A DNA stretch of 64,000 bases, from assembly GCF_023517795.1 (NCBI RefSeq), contig NZ_CP082928.1:3844001-3908000 (forward strand), read 5' to 3'. Source of the DNA: Pseudomonas fulva. Its GTDB lineage: Bacteria > Pseudomonadota > Gammaproteobacteria > Pseudomonadales > Pseudomonadaceae. A model generated the notes under the pieces. It ran no database searches, was not told the DNA's origin, and was given only the letters and a program-made list of their open reading frames with translations. Shown piece after piece: positions 1 to 9,157 of this stretch. Positions within the stretch are counted from its first letter, which is position 1, and every line of letters begins with the position of its first letter. The position numbers and the translations under genes were made by a program.

Positions 1-196
1 TCGCTGACGTCGCTGCGGAACCTGGCCAGATCACCGCTTGCGCCACGATCACGTCCTTGCCGTTGAAGGTGAGGGCCGGGGCGCCGTGAAGTTGGTAGCC
101 CATCTCCAGGGCGGCACTGACCCGCCGGCAGAAGTTGGCGTCATCGGGGCCGGTCAGTACGCGGTAGATGGGCAGGTCGTCTGGTGGGCGATTCAT
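1..196 (-). CDS. DUF1737 domain protein, 3' part cut by window edge
   Basis: Reading leftward from an ATG at 196, 65 codons stay open to the window edge. The start is supported by AAGGAA about 8 nt upstream. The product begins MNRPPDDLPIYRVLTGPDD and continues with an FCRRVSAAL block and an FNGKD block. This order of motifs is typical of the short DUF1737 proteins, whose function is unknown. The C-terminus is outside the window, so length cannot be judged; known members are usually under about 100 residues, so little is likely missing. It runs in the same direction as the AraC gene to its right, with a 96-bp gap. Confidence 0.7.
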   Translation of the reverse strand, partial: MNRPPDDLPIYRVLTGPDDANFCRRVSAALEMGYQLHGAPALTFNGKDVIVAQAVIWPGSAATSA

Positions 197-292
197 GGGG
201 GCGGTTCCTTCAAGCGGTCGGGCGTGCGTTTATGAACAGCGCGCACGGCGACGTCAAGCGCGCTTCTTTCTTGTCACCGGGCACACCCGTGA

Positions 293-1243
293 TCACGGCG
301 GGTTTCGATAGTGGCTCGGCGTTACGCCCACTTCACGGCGAAAGATCTGCGAGAAATGGCTGGCGCTCGAATAACCCACCTCCAGGCCGATGGCGATTAC
401 GCTGAGGTCGGTTTCCAGCAGCAGTTGCCGCGCCCGGGCGATGCGCAGGCGGATGAAGTAGCGTGATGGCGCCAGGCCGGTGGCGCGCCTGAACAGCCGG
501 CTGAAGTGGTACTCGCTCAGTTGAGCGGCCTTTGCCAGCGCCGCCAGGGAGAAGTCCTCGGCCAGTTGCCCGTTCATCAGCGCGATCACCCGGTGCAGCT
601 TGTAGGCCTGCAGGGCGTTGCCGCGTCGGCCGGTTGCTTGCTCATCCCGGTAACTGCGCAGCAGGTGCACGGCCAGTGCCTGGGCCAGGCCCTGGACGAA
701 CAGCGCGCTGGGTTCGCGGCGCTCGGCGAGTTCCTGGCGCAGTTCTTCGAGCAGGGTGCGCACGCGCTCGTCACGGCCGCCGGAGACGTCGATGAAACCG
801 GGGGTGGCGGCCTGCTTGCCGAGCAGCTCGGTGGCCACTCGCTCGATCAACGCCGGCGAGAGGTACAGGTGCATGACTTCGAAGGTGTCGTCACCGCGGG
901 TCTGCCAGCGCATTTCATAGGGCTGTGCGGTGCTGGTCAGGAAGAAGTCACCGGCCTGTACCTCGGCGGGCTGCCAGGCACCGCCGGGTACCCGTTCCTC
1001 GACCAGGGCCGAGCCCGCCAGCACCATCACCAGCAGCGGTTCGGCCACCGCCGGCACCAGCACCGGCTCGGCAGTGCTGCGGTGGCTGAACAACTGCACG
1101 CTGACGTCGCTGATGGCGGGCAGCCGGGGCAGGGCGATGCAGTCGCCGGGCAGGTACCGCGACAAGGCCTCGGCGGCAATGCGTGGGGCGCTGTGTTGGG
1201 CTGGGTCGGTATCGAAGGGGGTCACGAAAGCCTCTGCTGCCAA
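293..1243 (-). CDS. AraC-family transcriptional regulator
   Basis: 316 residues. The first ~200 form a cupin-like effector-binding half and residues ~215-312 carry the two helix-turn-helix units of the AraC family, including the GYSSASHFSQIFRREVGVTP signature near the end. The start shown is TTG with no strong ribosome site, so the true start may lie slightly downstream. The gene is divergent from the SDR dehydrogenase at 1464 across about 220 bp, so that dehydrogenase is the obvious candidate target. The ligand cannot be deduced. The family assignment is firm; the target is inference from position. Confidence 0.88.
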   Translation of the reverse strand: MAAEAFVTPFDTDPAQHSAPRIAAEALSRYLPGDCIALPRLPAISDVSVQLFSHRSTAEPVLVPAVAEPLLVMVLAGSALVEERVPGGAWQPAEVQAGDFFLTSTAQPYEMRWQTRGDDTFEVMHLYLSPALIERVATELLGKQAATPGFIDVSGGRDERVRTLLEELRQELAERREPSALFVQGLAQALAVHLLRSYRDEQATGRRGNALQAYKLHRVIALMNGQLAEDFSLAALAKAAQLSEYHFSRLFRRATGLAPSRYFIRLRIARARQLLLETDLSVIAIGLEVGYSSASHFSQIFRREVGVTPSHYRNPP

Positions 1244-1463
1244 GGGTCGCCGATGGCGATGATGGCTTGCAGATTAGCGCAGGTTGCAGGTCTGGACAGC
1301 CCGTTCGGCTGCCGACAATGAGGCGGATCGAAATCTTCGCGCAAGATCCCGACAGCCTCGGCAAGGCCGCGAAAGCCGGTGCCTCATCGGTGGGCGACAG
1401 TGGAGCCGTCATCTACCGAGGCCGGCGAATACCTCGTTCGGCCTGCATTGCGGAGGAACCACC

Positions 1464-2228
1464 ATGACGACCATCAACCATCCTGAAGTACACGAAGTCG
1501 CGGGCAAGGTGGCCCTGGTCACCGGCGCCGCCAGCGGTATCGGCAAGGCCATCGCCCGGTTGCTGCATGGGCGCGGCGCCAAGGTCATCGCCGAGGATAT
1601 CGACCCCGCCGTCGAGGCGCTGGCTGCGCCGGGGCTGCTGCCCCTGGTCGCCGACATCGGCGAGGACGGCGCCGCCGAGCGGGCCGTGGCCCTGGCGGTG
1701 GCGCGCTTCGGCCGCCTGGATATCCTGGTCAACAACGCCGGGATCATCATCAACAAACCGGTGGTGGACATGAGTCGCGCGGACTGGGAGCGCATCCAGG
1801 CGGTCAACGCCACGGCGGCCTTCCTGCATTGCCGCGAAGCCATGAAGGCGATGATCCCGAACAGGGCCGGGGCCATCGTCAACATCGCCTCCTATGCCTC
1901 CTACTTCGCCTTTCCCACCATCGCCGCCTATGCCGCCTCGAAGGGCGCGCTGGCGCAACTGACCCGCACGCTGGCGCTGGAGGCCATCGAGCATGGCATT
2001 CGCGTCAACGCCGTGGGCTCCGGCGATGTGGTGACCAACATCCTCAACGAGGTGATGGACGACGGCCCGGCCTTTCTGGCCCGGCACGGCGAGGCGGCGC
2101 CCATCGGCCGCGCGGCGCAGCCGGAGGAGATCGCCGAAGTGGTCGCCTTCCTGGCCTCGGAGCGGGCGAGCTTCATGGTCGGGGCGGTGGTCATGGCCGA
2201 TGGCGGCATGACGGTGACGGCCGGCTGA
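1464..2228 (+). CDS. SDR-family NAD(P)-dependent oxidoreductase
   Basis: 254 residues, normal for a classical short-chain dehydrogenase. The dinucleotide-binding motif TGAASGIG is at residues 20-27 and the structural NNAG at 91-94. The catalytic residues are Ser144, Tyr157 and Lys161, seen in the YAASK motif. An acidic residue after the second strand (the EDID stretch) suggests a preference for NAD over NADP. The ATG at 1464 is preceded by GGAGGAACC; an open stretch further upstream lacks such a site. The gene is divergent from an AraC regulator and convergent with the flavodoxin-type gene. The substrate is unknown; alcohol or ketone interconversion is the family default. Confidence 0.9.
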   Translation: MTTINHPEVHEVAGKVALVTGAASGIGKAIARLLHGRGAKVIAEDIDPAVEALAAPGLLPLVADIGEDGAAERAVALAVARFGRLDILVNNAGIIINKPVVDMSRADWERIQAVNATAAFLHCREAMKAMIPNRAGAIVNIASYASYFAFPTIAAYAASKGALAQLTRTLALEAIEHGIRVNAVGSGDVVTNILNEVMDDGPAFLARHGEAAPIGRAAQPEEIAEVVAFLASERASFMVGAVVMADGGMTVTAG

Positions 2229-2248
2229 ACCCGGCCGCCCCCTGTGGG

Positions 2249-2824
2249 CTAGGGCTTGAGCCGGCGCGCCAGTTCGACCACCCGTTGGCCCAGCAGCTCG
2301 GCGGTCTTCAGATCGCCGGCGCGGGGCGCCTCTTCGGCACTGGCATCGGACGGCGAGATGGCCAGGGCGCCGGCGAAACCGCCTGACCAGTTGATGTCGG
2401 CCGGGCCACTGTCTTTCTTGTTCGCGGGCATCAGCCCGGTTCCCACCCACACCTGGCCGTGTTGCTGCGACAGGGTCCAGAAGTACTGGATGGTCGAGAA
2501 CTTGTCGCCGTTGACGGTCGCCGAGTTGGTGAAGCCGGCGGCCACCTTGTCCTTCAGGGCCTGCTTGATCCACAGCTTGGAGCTGGCGTCGGCGAACTTC
2601 TTGAACTGCCAGGCCGGGCCGCCCATATAGGTCGGCGAGCCATAGATGATCGCGTCCTGCGCGGCCAGCACCTCGAGCGCGCCCTCGGGCAGATTGCCGT
2701 CCTGGTCGATACGCAGCAGGCTGACCTCGGTGTCTTCCTGGGCGGCGGCACCGCGCTGCACGGCCTCGGCCTGCTTGGCGGTGTGGCCATAACCACTGAA
2801 ATAGACGATGGCGACTTTGATCAT
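2249..2824 (-). CDS. Flavodoxin-fold NAD(P)H:quinone oxidoreductase (WrbA-like)
   Basis: 191 residues of flavodoxin fold. The N-terminal IVYFSGYGHTAKQAEAV is the FMN phosphate-binding loop and a GSPTYMGGPAWQFKKF segment forms part of the flavin-contact region. Proteins of this type bind FMN and reduce quinones by two electrons, protecting against redox cycling. It is a soluble cytoplasmic enzyme. The start at 2824 has AAGGAAA upstream. It lies about 60 bp downstream of the DsbA-like gene on the same strand and may be co-transcribed with it as a redox-stress pair. It is shorter and more divergent than true WrbA, so the gene symbol is withheld. Confidence 0.8.
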   Translation of the reverse strand: MIKVAIVYFSGYGHTAKQAEAVQRGAAAQEDTEVSLLRIDQDGNLPEGALEVLAAQDAIIYGSPTYMGGPAWQFKKFADASSKLWIKQALKDKVAAGFTNSATVNGDKFSTIQYFWTLSQQHGQVWVGTGLMPANKKDSGPADINWSGGFAGALAISPSDASAEEAPRAGDLKTAELLGQRVVELARRLKP

Positions 2825-2886
2825 GACGGGTTTCCTTCGGGGGCTTGAGGGTTCGCTAAAGCCGGGCCAGGCGGCCCGGGGTGTAT

Positions 2887-3546
2887 TCAGGCTAGCAGGG
2901 CATCGAGCCGCTGGTTCAGGGCATCGAGGGAGGTGCCGGTGGCGGGCAGTGGCTGAACACCGTGCTCATCGATGAACAGCAGGCTCGGGTAGGAGGTGAC
3001 GCCCAGCTGGCGCGCCAGGGCGAAATCCGCCTGGGCGCGGGCCAGGGTCGAGGGCGCGGCCAGCTCGTTCAACGCGGCGTCCTCGTCCAGACCGTTCGCC
3101 CGGGCGATGCTGGCCAGCGTGGCCGGCTCCGCCAGGCTGCGGCCGGCCAGGTAGAACGCCGCCTGCAGTTCGTGGGCCCAGTGTACGGCGCGTTCGGGAG
3201 CCTGAGCCCGCAACACCGCGAGCGCCTTGGCAGCGTCCAGCGAGTCCATGACCGCCGTGCCCTCGCGTAGCAGCGCCTGGTAACCCTCACCGAATACCGC
3301 GCCGGTCAGGCTGGCGATGCGCGCGTTGGCCTCCGGGATATGCGGGTAATGGGCGATCGCGCTGGCGCGGCTGCCGAGAAACAGGCCGCCGCTGATCGCG
3401 GTGAACGCGACCCGCTGGCGGTTGGCCGCTTCGAACTCACCCATGCGCTGTGAAAAGCCCCAGCACCAGCCGCAGTACGCATCCATGACGTACAGCACCG
3501 CGGGTTCGGAAAGGTTCGGTGCCTGACCATTGGCTTGCATCACCAT
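2887..3546 (-). CDS. DsbA-family (FrnE-like) thioredoxin-fold protein
   Basis: 219 residues. A thioredoxin-fold core carries the redox motif CGWC at residues 25-28 and a cis-proline loop (VTSYPSLLF) near residue 190, with the DsbA-type helical insertion between them. There is no signal peptide, so unlike periplasmic DsbA it should act in the cytoplasm, as FrnE/2-hydroxychromene-isomerase-like members do. The ATG at 3546 has AGGAG 8 nt upstream; an in-frame ATG two codons later is possible. It is divergent from the LysR regulator at 3780, which probably controls it, and the quinone reductase follows it. The substrate is unknown. Confidence 0.82.
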   Translation of the reverse strand: MVMQANGQAPNLSEPAVLYVMDAYCGWCWGFSQRMGEFEAANRQRVAFTAISGGLFLGSRASAIAHYPHIPEANARIASLTGAVFGEGYQALLREGTAVMDSLDAAKALAVLRAQAPERAVHWAHELQAAFYLAGRSLAEPATLASIARANGLDEDAALNELAAPSTLARAQADFALARQLGVTSYPSLLFIDEHGVQPLPATGTSLDALNQRLDALLA

Positions 3547-3779
3547 TTGCCTGCTCCTGCGCCGATCCTGGCATCGGCATCGAGGTAGGTGGCCTGCATC
3601 GAGGTGGCGCCGGGCATCAGGGGGCGGGCGGCAACCAGGCGGATATCGGACTGGACGGTGGGCATGCTGAGTTCTCGTGACGGCAGCGGCAGGCTGCGAA
3701 TGACGCCACTGTATGGTTTCGCCATTCGTGGATAAACTTCACGATGATTAAATGATTGTTAACCAGATCGGTGAAATGA

Positions 3780-4691
3780 ATGGATCGCCTCACGGCCATG
3801 CGGGTGTTCATCGACATTGCCGAGCGTGGCAGCATGAGCGCCACCGCCGACGCCCTGGATATGTCCCGGCCGATGGTCAGCCGTTACCTGGAAAGCCTGG
3901 AGGCCTGGCTGGGCGTCAGGCTGCTGCATCGCACCACCCGGCGCCTGGCGCTCACCGCGCCCGGTGAAGCGGCCCTCAAGGCCTGCCGGGACATGGTGGC
4001 GCTCGCCGATGACATGCGCGCCCAGGCCGGTGAGGCGGGCGAGGTACAGGGCCGCCTGCGGCTGACCTCGTCGCCGTCCTTCGCCGAGGCGCAGCTCACC
4101 GCCGCGGTGGTGGATTTCCAGGCGCTGTACCCCCGGGTGGAAATCGACCTGGTGATGCTCGACCGCACCGTCGATCTGGTGCAGGACCGCATCGACCTGG
4201 CCATTCGCCTCACCAACCGCATCGACGAGGGACTGGTATCGCGCCAACTGGCGATCTGCCGTTCGGTGCTGTGCGCCTCGCCCGGCTACCTGGCGCGGGC
4301 CGGTTCGCCCCAGGTGCCGGCAGACCTGGCCGCGCACCGTTGCATCACCCACAGCAATGGGCTGGCGCCTTCGTACAACCTGGCCAATGGCGGCAAGGTC
4401 ACCCCCGTGGCTGCGCGGGGCACGCTCTCGGCCAACGAGACCTCCATCCTCAAGGCGGCCGCGCTGGCCGGTGCGGGAATCGCCATGCTGCCGGCCTACT
4501 ATGTGGGCGAGGAACTGGCACGGGGGACGCTCGAGACGGTACTGGCGGACTACGCCCTCGACACCATCGCCATCCAGGCCGTGTACCTATCGCGTCGCCA
4601 CCAGCCGTTGCCGCTGCGCCTGCTGATCGACTTCTTCGCCGACCGCTTCGGTGGCGAACTGGCGCCCTGGGACAGGCCGCCGACGGCTTAG
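3780..4691 (+). CDS. LysR-family transcriptional regulator
   Basis: 303 residues. The N-terminal winged helix (about 1-60, beginning MDRLTAMRVFIDIAERGSM) is followed by a periplasmic-binding-protein-like effector domain. The RLLHRTTRRLALT stretch after the recognition helix is typical of the large AaeR/DmlR-like group. It is divergent from the DsbA-like gene at 3546 across about 230 bp, which suggests it controls that gene and perhaps the quinone reductase beyond. LysR proteins commonly bind T-N11-A sites in such a gap; I saw no clear one. The effector is unknown. Confidence 0.9.
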   Translation: MDRLTAMRVFIDIAERGSMSATADALDMSRPMVSRYLESLEAWLGVRLLHRTTRRLALTAPGEAALKACRDMVALADDMRAQAGEAGEVQGRLRLTSSPSFAEAQLTAAVVDFQALYPRVEIDLVMLDRTVDLVQDRIDLAIRLTNRIDEGLVSRQLAICRSVLCASPGYLARAGSPQVPADLAAHRCITHSNGLAPSYNLANGGKVTPVAARGTLSANETSILKAAALAGAGIAMLPAYYVGEELARGTLETVLADYALDTIAIQAVYLSRRHQPLPLRLLIDFFADRFGGELAPWDRPPTA

Positions 4692-4733
4692 ACCGCGATG
4701 AGCCGGGCCGAGCGTGGATGCACCGGCGACCTT

Positions 4734-5636
4734 TCAGCCGCACTCGCCACCGGTGGCCACACCGTCGAGCAGCCATTGGCGGAACACCCCCAGCGCCGGC
4801 AGTACGGCGTTGCGCTTGGGGTAGGCGAGAAAGTAGGTGCGGCCGCTCGCAACCGGCGTTCCGGTGGTGCGTAGCTGGCCCTGGCGCAATTCTTCCTCGA
4901 CCAGCACCTGGGGCACCAGGCCCACGCCGATGCCGGCGCGCACGGCCTGGATCAGGTGCGAGGTCAGCTCGAAGCTGGGGCCGGCCTGCAGCTGCGTGCT
5001 GCTCACGCCATGCCGGGCGAACCAGGTGGTCCACATTGGCGGGTGGCTGGCGACCTGCAGCAGCAGTTGCCCGGCCACCCGCTCCGGCGTCAGCGGCTCG
5101 CCGACATCGCACATCGCCGGGCTGGCGATCAGCACCATGGATTCCTCGAGCAGCGGGTGGGCCACCAGCTCCGGCCAGGCGCCGTCGCCCACGCAGATCG
5201 CCGCGTCGAGCTGGCCGTCGCTGAAATCGGCCTGGATGCGCGAATGGATGTGCACCTGTACGCCCGGATTGGCGGCATAGAACTCGTGCAGCCGGGGCAG
5301 CAGCCATTTCGAGCCGAAGGTGGGCAGCAGCGCCAGGCGCAGGGTGCCGCCGCCGGAGCCGTAGTCGATGGCCTGCAGGGTCGCGTTGCGAATGCGCCCC
5401 AGGGCGTCGGACAGGGTGTCGGCATACAGCCGGCCCACGTCGGTGAGTACCACGTTACGGCCCTCGCGCTGGAACAGGGTGATGCCCAGGAAGGCTTCCA
5501 GCGCCTGCACCTGGCGGCTCACCGCGCTCTGGGTCAACGCCAGTTCGGCGGCTGCACGGGTATAGCTCTGGTGGCGCGCCGCCGACTCGAAGGCCAGCAG
5601 CAGGGACATCGAGGGCGTCAGTCTGCGCAGATTCAT
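4734..5636 (-). CDS. LysR-family regulator divergent from ydiJ
   Basis: 300 residues. The N-terminal HTH contains the AAAELALTQSAVSRQVQALE signature and the rest is an effector-binding domain; the GcvA-like subgroup is suggested by FERGLRR-type spacing and the FGSKWLLPRL block. It is divergent from the FAD/FeS dehydrogenase ydiJ across 131 bp, so it most likely regulates ydiJ, plausibly in response to D-2-hydroxyglutarate or a related hydroxy acid. That is inference from layout. The gene converges on the preceding LysR gene with a 42-bp gap. It resembles the third LysR protein at 12216 in the same head-to-tail block signatures. Confidence 0.9.
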   Translation of the reverse strand: MNLRRLTPSMSLLLAFESAARHQSYTRAAAELALTQSAVSRQVQALEAFLGITLFQREGRNVVLTDVGRLYADTLSDALGRIRNATLQAIDYGSGGGTLRLALLPTFGSKWLLPRLHEFYAANPGVQVHIHSRIQADFSDGQLDAAICVGDGAWPELVAHPLLEESMVLIASPAMCDVGEPLTPERVAGQLLLQVASHPPMWTTWFARHGVSSTQLQAGPSFELTSHLIQAVRAGIGVGLVPQVLVEEELRQGQLRTTGTPVASGRTYFLAYPKRNAVLPALGVFRQWLLDGVATGGECG

Positions 5637-5767
5637 TCATAAAACTCATGGGTTGCCACGGCAAATACCCTTGTAGCACAGGCATGCACTCTCGAAAATG
5701 CTCGCTATTAACCGCCTGATGTAATCGCCCGTTAGAGGCGTGCAACCGCCCACAGGGAGATAAACCG

Positions 5768-8700
5768 ATGATCGCCAGCCTGAGCGCTCCGCAACCGACC
5801 CAGGCCCGTTACCTGGCCTTTCTCGACGCGCTCGGCGCCGCCGGCTTTCGTGGCGAGATCGCCCGTGACCACGCCAGCCGCACGGTGCTGGCCACCGACA
5901 ACTCCATCTACCAGCGCCAGCCCCAGGCGGCGGTGTTCCCCCTCGATGAAGACGACGTGCAAGTGCTGGCACGGGTGGTCAGCGAGCCCGCGCACCGCAG
6001 CGTCAAGCTGACGCCGCGCGGCGGCGGCACCGGCACCAATGGCCAGTCGCTCACCGACGGCGTGGTGGTCGACCTGTCGCGGCACATGAACCGCATCCTG
6101 GAGATCAATGCCGAGGAGCGCTGGGTGCGGGTGCAGGCCGGGGTGGTCAAGGACCAGCTCAACGCCGCGCTCAAGCCCCACGGCCTGTTCTTCGCCCCGG
6201 AGCTGTCGACCTCCAACCGGGCCACCATCGGCGGTATGATCAATACCGACGCCAGCGGCCAGGGCAGCTGCACCTATGGCAAGACCCGCGACCACGTGCT
6301 GCAGCTGACCACCATCCTGCTCGGCGGCGAGCGCCTGCACAGCCACCCGGTGGATGAGTCGACCCTCGGCGAGCAACTGGCCCGCAGCGACCGCACCGGC
6401 CAGGTGTACCAGTGCGCCGAGCAGATCCAGCGCGAGAAGGCGGCGTTGATCGAGGCGACCTTTCCGAAGCTCAACCGCTGCCTGACCGGCTACGACCTGG
6501 CGCACCTGCGCGAGGCGGACGGGCGCTTCAACCTCAACAGCGTGCTGTGCGGCTCCGAGGGCTCCCTGGGCTTTATCGTCGAGGCGCGCCTCAACGTGCT
6601 GCCGATTCCCCAGTACTCGGTGCTGGTCAACGTGCGCTACGCCGGCTTCATGGATGCGCTGCGCGATGCCCGCAACCTGATCACCCTGCAGCCGCTGTCC
6701 ATCGAGACCGTGGATTCCAAGGTGCTGCTGCTGGCGATGAACGACATCGTCTGGCACGGCGTCGCCGAGTATTTCCCCGAAGACCCCCAGCGGCCGACCC
6801 TGGGCATCAACCTGGTGGAATTCAGCGGCGACGACCCCGACGAGGTCGACGGCCGCGTCGAGCGCTTTATCCAACACATCCAGCAGGACGCCAGCGTGGT
6901 GCGCCTCGGTCACACCCTGGCCAGCGGGCGGGCGGCGGTGTCGCGGGTCTACGCGATGCGCAAGCGCGCCGTGGGCCTGCTCGGCAACGTCGACGGCGAG
7001 GTGCGCCCCCAGCCATTCGTCGAGGACACGGCGGTGCCGCCGGAAAACCTTGCCGACTTCATCGCCGAATTCCGTGCGCTGCTCGACGGCCACGGCCTGA
7101 CCTACGGCATGTTCGGCCACGTCGATGCCGGCGTGCTGCACGTGCGCCCGGCGCTGGACATGAAGGACCCGAAGCAGGCCGCGGCCATCCGCCCGATCTC
7201 CGATGCGGTGGCAGCCCTGACCCGGCGCTATGGCGGCCTGCTGTGGGGCGAGCACGGCAAGGGCGTGCGCTCGGAATACGCGCCGGCGTTCTTCGGTGAG
7301 CTGTATGCCTCGCTGCAGGCGCTCAAGGCCGCGTTCGACCCCTACAACCAGCTCAACCCCGGCAAGATCGCCACGCCCCTGGGCAGTGACGAGGCGCTGC
7401 TGAAGATCGACGAAGTGACCCTGCGCGGCGACCTCGACCGGCAGATCGACGAGCGTGTGTGGCAGAGCTACGGCACGGCGGTGCACTGCAACGGCAACGG
7501 CGCCTGCTACAACTTCGACCCCGACGACGCCATGTGTCCGTCCTGGAAGGCCACCCGCCAGCGTGTGCATTCGCCCAAGGGCCGCGCCTCCCTGGTACGC
7601 GAATGGCTGCGCCTGCAGGGTCAGGCCGGCGTGGACGTGCTGGCGCCGATCGCCAGCGGCCCGCTGGATTTCTTGCGCAGCCTGCCGAGCCGCTGGCGCC
7701 ATTCGCGCGTAGGCGATGACGACTTCTCCCACGAGGTCTACGAGGCGATGGCCGGTTGCCTGGCGTGCAAATCCTGCGCGGGGCAGTGCCCGGTGAAGGT
7801 CAACGTGCCGGAGTTTCGTTCGCGTTTTCTGGAACGCTACCACCAGCGTTACCTGCGCCCGCTGCGCGATTACCTGATCGGCTCGCTGGAATTCAGCCTG
7901 CCGTTGTTCGCCCGCGTGCCGCGGCTGTACAACGCGGTGATGGGCTCGCCCCTGGTAACGCGCCTGCTGGCCGAGCGCATCGGCATGGTCGACAGCCCGC
8001 TGCTCAGCGATTTCGACTTCAAGGGCCTGGCGGCGCGCCATCGCCTGGCGACCGCCACGCCGGCCGAGCTGGGGCGCCTGAGCGCGGCGGAGCGGGGCAA
8101 GAGCCTGATCCTGGTGCAGGACGCCTTTACCCGTTATTTCGAAACGCCGGTATTCGCCGCCTTTATCGAACTGGCCAGCCGCCTGGGCTATCGCGTGTGG
8201 CTGGCGCCGTTCATGGCCAACGGCAAGCCGCTGCACGTGCAGGGCTTTCTGCCGGCCTTCGAGCGCACCGCACGGCGCACCGCGAAAGGCCTGCAGGCGC
8301 TGGCCGGCTTCGACATCCCGCTGGTGGGACTGGACCCGGCCATGACCCTGGTCTATCGCCAGGAGTACCGCAAGATCGCCGGCCTCCAGTGCCCGGACGT
8401 GCTGCTGCCCCAGGAATGGCTGCTCAAGGCCCTCGACGGTCAGCCCAGGCTGCCGGCCAAGGGCGTGGCGTTCCGGCTGCTCGGCCACTGCACCGAGAAG
8501 ACCAACGCGGCGCCCAGTGCGGCGATGTGGGTGAAGGTGTTCGAGCAGGCCGGGCTGCAGGTGGCGGCCGAGGCCACCGGTTGCTGTGGCATGTCCGGCA
8601 CCTACGGGCACGAGGCGCGCAACCTGGAAACCTCACGGACGATCTTCGCCCAGTCCTGGGCACGGGCGCTGGATTCCGACGCCACCGCCGAGCCCCTGGC

Positions 8701-8791
8701 GACCGGCTATTCGTGCCGCAGCCAGGTGGTGCGGCTGAAGAACGCCACGCTGCGCCATCCGATCCAGGCGTTGCTGGAGCATCTGCAATAA
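5768..8791 (+). CDS. ydiJ: D-2-hydroxyglutarate dehydrogenase, FAD/Fe-S (YdiJ family)
   Basis: 1007 residues, close to the ~1018 of E. coli YdiJ, which it resembles along its length. The N-terminal VAO-type FAD domain carries PRGGGTGTNGQ and FAPELSTSNRATIGGMINTD. A C-terminal FAD-oxidase domain follows. A ferredoxin-type cluster motif CLACKSCAGQCP sits near residue 665, and a cysteine-rich CCG domain (GCCGMSGTYGHEA) is near the end. The family oxidises D-2-hydroxyglutarate to 2-oxoglutarate, passing electrons to the respiratory chain. The start has AGGGAG upstream. Its place beside amaA-amaB and hglS fits the last step of lysine degradation via 2-oxoadipate. Regulation is probably by the divergent LysR protein. 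Confidence 0.9.
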   Translation: MIASLSAPQPTQARYLAFLDALGAAGFRGEIARDHASRTVLATDNSIYQRQPQAAVFPLDEDDVQVLARVVSEPAHRSVKLTPRGGGTGTNGQSLTDGVVVDLSRHMNRILEINAEERWVRVQAGVVKDQLNAALKPHGLFFAPELSTSNRATIGGMINTDASGQGSCTYGKTRDHVLQLTTILLGGERLHSHPVDESTLGEQLARSDRTGQVYQCAEQIQREKAALIEATFPKLNRCLTGYDLAHLREADGRFNLNSVLCGSEGSLGFIVEARLNVLPIPQYSVLVNVRYAGFMDALRDARNLITLQPLSIETVDSKVLLLAMNDIVWHGVAEYFPEDPQRPTLGINLVEFSGDDPDEVDGRVERFIQHIQQDASVVRLGHTLASGRAAVSRVYAMRKRAVGLLGNVDGEVRPQPFVEDTAVPPENLADFIAEFRALLDGHGLTYGMFGHVDAGVLHVRPALDMKDPKQAAAIRPISDAVAALTRRYGGLLWGEHGKGVRSEYAPAFFGELYASLQALKAAFDPYNQLNPGKIATPLGSDEALLKIDEVTLRGDLDRQIDERVWQSYGTAVHCNGNGACYNFDPDDAMCPSWKATRQRVHSPKGRASLVREWLRLQGQAGVDVLAPIASGPLDFLRSLPSRWRHSRVGDDDFSHEVYEAMAGCLACKSCAGQCPVKVNVPEFRSRFLERYHQRYLRPLRDYLIGSLEFSLPLFARVPRLYNAVMGSPLVTRLLAERIGMVDSPLLSDFDFKGLAARHRLATATPAELGRLSAAERGKSLILVQDAFTRYFETPVFAAFIELASRLGYRVWLAPFMANGKPLHVQGFLPAFERTARRTAKGLQALAGFDIPLVGLDPAMTLVYRQEYRKIAGLQCPDVLLPQEWLLKALDGQPRLPAKGVAFRLLGHCTEKTNAAPSAAMWVKVFEQAGLQVAAEATGCCGMSGTYGHEARNLETSRTIFAQSWARALDSDATAEPLATGYSCRSQVVRLKNATLRHPIQALLEHLQ

Positions 8792-8829
8792 CGGGATGGT
8801 TGGTGATGCTTCCTGCCGCAAGGTAGGGC

Positions 8830-8895
8830 AGGGAGCATCGCGGCGGGACTGGGATTTTCGCGGGCACGGACTGGGCGTCCCCGCCCGCTCCCACG
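8830..8895. repeat. REPIN-like palindrome, copy 1 (degenerate left arm)
   Basis: The segment contains TTTTCGCGGGCACGGACTGG followed by GCGTCCCCGCCCGCTCCCAC. It aligns closely with the right two thirds of the element at 10510-10573. The left arm (GGGAGCATCGCGGCG) is only partly conserved. REP sequences of this kind are dispersed between genes in Pseudomonas and are mobilised by RAYT transposases; none is present in this window. Confidence 0.65.
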
Positions 8896-8926
8896 GGGGA
8901 GGGCGAGCCTGCGATTACGTTTAATC

Positions 8927-9097
8927 GTAGGATGGGTCGGGCCGCGTAGGTGAAAGCCATCGGCTATTCATGGGTTCCACTCATCCTACAGTCTTGGCGC
9001 CTAGGCGTAGGGTGGACGACGCTTCACCTACGCGGCCCGACCCGTCCACCGCTTTGCGATCGCAATGGTGGATGAAAAGAGCGTCATCCACCCTACG
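8927..9097. repeat. Compound inverted-repeat element (21-bp perfect arms plus hairpin)
   Basis: A perfect 21-bp inverted repeat pairs 8934-8954 with 9023-9043; the arm contains TCGGGCCGCGTAGGTGAA. GTAGGATG at 8927 is matched by CATCCTAC near 8982, and a second hairpin pairs GGTGGATGA (9067-9075) with TCATCCACC (9084-9092). The element lies between convergent genes. The second hairpin has relatives at 22433-22458, so this is probably a dispersed, MITE- or REP-like Pseudomonas repeat rather than a simple terminator. Confidence 0.75.
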
Positions 9098-9157
9098 TAG
9101 CTGCTTCTGCCTTGTAGTAGCTTCATCAGTGCCGCCTAAAAAGACCGTGAACAGGTT

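Larger units (their letters stand above)
8792..9157. other. Intergenic stretch made of repeats, no gene
   Basis: This 366-bp gap between convergent ydiJ and amaA contains no plausible gene. It is largely filled by a degenerate copy of the REPIN-like palindrome (8830-8895) and a larger inverted-repeat element (8927-9097), listed separately. Either could also act as transcription terminator for the two convergent genes. Confidence 0.8.

Noticed and set aside
3540..3725. Short minus-strand open frame before the DsbA-like gene
   Set aside because: A 41- or 61-residue peptide is possible but has no ribosome site or family, and it covers the probable leader of the DsbA-like gene.
5732..8611. Minus-strand open frame of 959 codons across ydiJ
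   Set aside because: Fully antisense to ydiJ, which has clear family motifs; the frame is rich in His, Gln, Arg and Val as expected for a GC-rich shadow frame.
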